Assembly (NCBI RefSeq): GCF_027409185.1
Contig: NC_084463.1
Location: 49,718,907-49,782,906, forward strand
Reading direction: 5' to 3'
Source: Cynocephalus volans
Lineage: Eukaryota > Chordata > Mammalia > Dermoptera > Cynocephalidae
DNA length: 64,000 nucleotides
The notes under the pieces: generated by a model
Told to the model about the DNA's origin: nothing
The model's input: the letters and a program-made list of their open reading frames with translations, nothing else
Database searches by the model: none
Shown here: one piece after another, positions 60,009-64,000 of the stretch
Layout of the letters: every line of letters starts with the position of its first letter
Position numbering within the stretch: position 1 is the first letter of the stretch
Position numbers and translations under genes: made by a program

Positions 60009-61620
60009 TTTTCTTAAATAATAGACCTAATAACCACGACATGAAACACAGGAATATAGAACATATCTTCATAAAACAAAGAAACTTTGTTTCCTAGTTC
60101 AATTACCAAAAACAAAAACAAACAAAATACAAAACATAACATAAAATCTCTTCCACAATTTCTTAATAAGAACAGACCAGGAGTCCAGGAAATCTTTGTT
60201 ATTTTAATAGAGAAGATACAATTCTAGTTTTGAATCAGTTGGTTTACGATATTAATGATCAATTTAAAAAAAAACCTTCATAGTAGTTTCCTTCAATTCT
60301 TAGCCACTTTGATCACACATAAAATTTCTTTTTCAAAATTTCTCTTCAGCAAACCTTCTAGAAGTTCGTTTTATTCCGTACATTCTCTTTCTTATTATGG
60401 AACAACAAAACATTCTACATTAGGACAAAATTACTCTTTATTTAACAAGAACATCCTTTATTCCTCATAGCTTCACTTAAAAATATATCTTACTTGCACT
60501 CCTTACAGTGATGTTTCACATAATGCGTATAGTAATTAGAATTAGAAATAGTTATAATTTTTAATTCTTATAAATTCTAATGTATAGTAAGAACTAGAAA
60601 ATCATTAGTGTGTCACACCAGCATTCTGCAGATAGGAAAAACTATAAATAAAAATTTTATGGCTTTATCTCTCACCAGAAATGCAATTATAGTGAAGTTG
60701 TTTGTCAAGTGTTCTCCTTGAAAATGTGTACTGCTGAGTTCCGTGGAGTTTGTTCAACTTTCTACTTAGTAAATATTTACTGGATTCAAAAATAAAGTAG
60801 AAGCAAGTGTTTTCCCAGCATGCAGTTTCTCAGTGGGGTACAGCACATGTTTGCTAACAGACTCAAATATCCTTAGTTAATGTGTAATAAGAATCCAAAG
60901 CAGATAAACATATGTTCAGAAATTAATGTTTCATTATTTTATTTTACTTGAATGTGATCTAGAAACTTGATGAATATCCATCATTTAATTTAACAAAGAC
61001 AAACTTGAAGGGTGTAAGTTGCTGAGGAGATTTGGAAAACTATTTTTAAACATGTTACAATACCTAACAAGGCTAGCTACCATTGTGTTATTTTTCCTTG
61101 CTAACAAATTTGGTAATAGAGATAACTTAATTTTTAAACTTACTACTTGATAAGGCAAAATAGAATAAAAGTTGTGTGTCTGCATTACATTTAATTTTTA
61201 CCACTCTGAAGACCTACCTTTTTTAATTAAACAAATTTTAACTAGCTATTGCTAACTAAAAATGACCCCATATCATGTGAATTAAAAAGCAAAATTTTTT
61301 TCAGTTAGTTTCTAAAAGTTTATATTTCTGGAAGTTTAAAATCAATTATGTTTCTTTACAACAATTAAAGATCTTTTATAAACAAATTTTATTGACACCA
61401 TCTGGTGGTAAAGAAACAAATCACACATTCATACATACATGTACATGAACACACACACAGAAACAGATCATATAGATATTTATTTTAAAATTTTAGCCAT
61501 GTAAAATAGGCACAATAACGCAATACTTTCTAGCATATAAAATGTGGACTCAAATTTGTTTTTATCAGATGAGTATGTTAAGATTACTCACTTTGGTGGC
61601 TCATGCTTTTTCCTAGTATT
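60009..61620. other. No gene recognised
   Basis: AT-rich DNA with no identifiable gene or named repeat. Confidence 0.4.
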
Positions 61621-61623
61621 TAT

Positions 61624-61683
61624 AGAAGACAAGATTTCTATGGAGAAGACAAGATTTCTATGGAAAAGACACGATTTTTATTT
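61624..61683. repeat. Three tandem copies of a 20-bp unit
   Basis: Unit AGAAGACAAGATTTCTATGG occurs twice in full and a third time with changes (AAAAGACACGATTTTTATTT). A small recent tandem duplication. Confidence 0.85.
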
Positions 61684-61750
61684 GTCCAATTTCTAAATAT
61701 TTCACTTTTTTCTTGTTTTTCTGATGTCATCTTTCCTACGTTTTCATTTT

Positions 61751-61887
61751 TTTTTTTCTTGTCTTTTTCGTGACTGGCACTCAGCCACTGAGTGCACCGG
61801 CCATTCCCATATAGGATCTGAACCCGCAGGGGGAGCGTTGCCGCATTCCAGCACCGCACTCTCCCAAGTGCACCACGGGCTCGGCCC
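61751..61887 (-). mobile_element. tRNA-derived SINE, extended-stem variant
   Basis: Reverse-orientation copy; the poly(A) shows as T tract at the left and the element ends GGGCTCGGCCCT at the right. TSD CCTACGTTTTCATTTT (61735-61750) versus CCTATGTTTTCATTTT (61889-61904), one mismatch. The stem segment is partly mutated. Confidence 0.9.
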
Positions 61888-61904
61888 TCCTATGTTTTCA
61901 TTTT

Positions 61905-62873
61905 AAAAAATAAGCTATCATGTCCTAGAGAAGTCAAGGCAGAAAATTTATGTACCAAAGGCACATAGCATAGTTTTCATCATTAGTCAACACACCCAAA
62001 AAAGAGTATAGGGAAATGCTGGTTAAGATAAGATGGCCAGGAGAAGACTCTTAAACAGAGGTAAGTTTTGTGACTTACATTAAAGTCCATGCCTTCTTCC
62101 TTTTCGAGTGATTTAGTACTTCTTGTTTTTCTGGTGCAAAGAATAACATCCATTTATAAATGGAGATTCCTTTTGTAGATGTAAATTTATTTTAACAGAA
62201 AGAAAATAACCAGCAGAATGTAATCTTAGAGACATATTTGAGGCACATTTAGTTAGATCAATGGTTTTACAAACCATGTGTTTTTAAACTAGACTACTGC
62301 CTTCAGGATGATGCCCTTGAAGAACAGGACAAGAATTTTCTAGGTCTGAACTCAGCATGAATAATTTCCATTTTGGATTAGAGTCAGATACCGGTTCATC
62401 CTTTTATTTGTTTGTTATTATTTACAAGATTGAATGACATACTAGTCAAGTTTTGGTTTTTTTAAAAATAAAAAGTTTATAGATGTAGCAAAAATTGTGC
62501 CAATGAGAAGAGAGAAGACGGATCTGTCAGAGCAAAACATTATCAGGGATTCAAGCAGAGAGGTTTCAGTCGACTGAGAGGTTTTCTCGAGAGAAGCAAA
62601 ATTGAATAAAGAAACCAGAAATCATTCTTGCAAAAGTTTTCCTAAAAATGTCCCAAGTGATAGTAGGACAGTTTTGGACATGGAAATCTTTTCGATTTGA
62701 TTTGAGAACCCCACCAGAAAAATATTTATACTCTGAGAGATTGCTTGCTTATTATCTCAGAAAACAAACCCTTCGAGGCTTTCTCCAGTGGAGAAACAGT
62801 CTAGGGAAAAGGAATTGGATTCATCATATCGAGGCAGGAAGCTAGATAGAGATAAGAGTGGGAGAAAGAAAAA
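61905..62873. other. Possible ERV internal sequence
   Basis: No domain recognised. It ends with an A/G-rich run, AGAGTGGGAGAAAGAAAAA (about 62855-62873), immediately before the LTR at 62874. That is where a polypurine tract would be, so some of this stretch may be the 3' end of a provirus. Confidence 0.35.
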
Positions 62874-63294
62874 TGTGTTATTTGCAAATGGGACAAACCA
62901 GTTTCCTGAGCAAGCCTGCACATGCGCAGAAGTGGAGACGAAGACAACTCCAGACAGGGAGCCCGCAACATTGGGCACCATTCAGTTAGACCAATGAGTT
63001 CCCACCAGCTAGGGTGCCAGTCTCTAACAATGTGACAGAGATTACATTCAGGGCTCCACCAATGACCAAATGGCACAAGTCCAGCTCAGAGGACTTAAAA
63101 GCCCTGGAATGTCACCATTAGGCCTCTCGAGCACTCCTCTCACTCAAGCCCACTCCATTTTCTCCAGAGTGTACTTTTCCTTTGCTAAATAAAAGAGCTT
63201 TTTCTTTTTGTTCCTGACATGTCTCATCCAATTCTTTGTTCAAGACACCAAGAACCTGGGTCTAGCCAGCAGGACCTGGAATTTTCCCATAACA
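62874..63294 (+). mobile_element. ERV LTR, possibly a 3' LTR
   Basis: 421-bp unit starting TGTGTTATTTGC and ending TTCCCATAACA. AATAAA at 63188-63193 follows TTTGCTA, with a TTTTTCTTTTTG U5-like start and a GAACCTGGGTCTAG end region. Preceded by a polypurine-like run. No second LTR in the window and no clear TSD. Confidence 0.7.
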
Positions 63295-63818
63295 ATATGG
63301 CTGGTGTAAAAAAAGGACATTTTTTTCTCAATAGCCTGGTTGTTTACAATAAAGGCCAACATCTCAGGACACATGGTTCCGGAGGTTGGCACCTTCACTT
63401 TTGGTTTTAAACTTACAAGAATATTCTTTTGGTCCCTATAGCTATTGTAGCTGTAAAGACATACGCTTGTTTGCCTTTTGTAAGCAGTCTTTTACAGAGG
63501 CAACTTTCGATCCATTTAGTTTGTTAGCATCCTCTCCATGCCAATTAAAAGGCAAGCATCCCATTGTTTACAATGTACCTCATAGTTGAAAATTTTTGTT
63601 TGAATGAAAAACATTCCCATGTGTTTAGTACAAATCATTTTTAGTAAGGTTTACCCATTTCTGCAGGAAATCATAGGTTTTGAGACTCCATGGGATCAGA
63701 TGAACCAATTGTTCTCTGCCTTCCCAATACCCCACCTACCTGAGGTTTCCTACTGGGCTGAGTCCAGTTTCTGACAGACACAATTTGAAGGTGAACCCAG
63801 CCAGCTGCTGACCTGAAA
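63295..63818. other. No gene recognised
   Basis: Short frames only. In reverse complement the right part leads into the repeat at 63819, so it may belong to the same LTR-like element. Confidence 0.35.
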
Positions 63819-64000
63819 AGCTAAGTTGGTCAAACTGGCTCATTATCTAAAGTATAACTTCTCCTTAAGCAATAGTTACATTCTTATGATAAAATCTAAA
63901 TACAATTCTCTCTAAAGTTTCCCCCAACAGACAGCTTGCCCCTAGCAAACATCTTTTCCACAACTTTCCCTTCAGCAATTCTTAAAATCTCTTAACAGGG
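63819..64000 (-). repeat. LTR-like repeat, right copy (cut by window end)
   Basis: Reverse complement aligns with 5133-5315 over about 180 bp, including AATTGCTGAAGGGAAAG, ATTTTATCATAAGAATGTAA and AATGAGCCAGTTTGACCAAC. Similarity stops left of 63819 in the same CTTAGCTTTTCA block where the other copy diverges. It continues past the window. Confidence 0.8.

Overview
This is a stretch of mammalian nuclear DNA. It is AT-rich, mostly made of transposable-element remnants of different ages, and holds one spliced protein-coding gene that I can reconstruct. The best clue to species is a young SINE family whose head resembles tRNA-Ile and is followed by a second tRNA-like monomer. Seven copies are full or partial, with clean target-site duplications (TSDs), and an eighth is only a 39-nt head. 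From memory this matches the tRNA-Ile-derived CYN/t-SINE family of colugos (Dermoptera). MST/THE1-like MaLR retroelements, otherwise associated with primates and close relatives, fit that. I favour a colugo but cannot run a search; another euarchontan, or a bat with a similar SINE, remains possible.

Layout. Positions 1-4060 hold the 3' half of a decayed endogenous retrovirus (integrase, env-like region, probable LTR). Positions 4080-9160 hold L1 pieces, an LTR-like repeat that recurs inverted at the window's right edge, a SINE and a solo LTR. An orphan CpG island lies at 9175-9735. Positions 10-23 kb form a nested repeat block: antisense L1 sequence hit by a solo LTR with a 6-bp TSD (12606-13019), a solo LTR with a 4-bp TSD (14218-14731) and a complete two-LTR MaLR element (15332-17739).

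The main gene lies on the minus strand from a CpG-island promoter near 41.2-41.75 kb to about 24.2 kb. It has a noncoding exon 1, a 59-nt exon 2 carrying the ATG, a 127-nt KRAB-A exon, a 90-nt KRAB-B exon and one large C2H2 zinc-finger exon. The splice phases agree and give a predicted 607-residue KRAB zinc-finger protein with 10 good fingers plus an eleventh reshaped by a frameshift. Past the stop, further decayed fingers continue and are interrupted by a Tigger-like DNA transposon. KRAB zinc-finger proteins typically silence transposable elements by recruiting TRIM28/KAP1; the target of this one is unknown.

Positions 42-64 kb return to repeats. Notable items are a near-perfect interleaved inverted repeat (45029-45297), a minus-strand retro-inserted element built of 106-bp tandem repeats with its own polyadenylation signal and TSD (47758-48398), several SINEs, a MIR, a solo MST-like LTR with a perfect 5-bp TSD, and further ERV LTRs. 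No rRNA, functional tRNA gene, CRISPR array or bacterial-type gene is seen.
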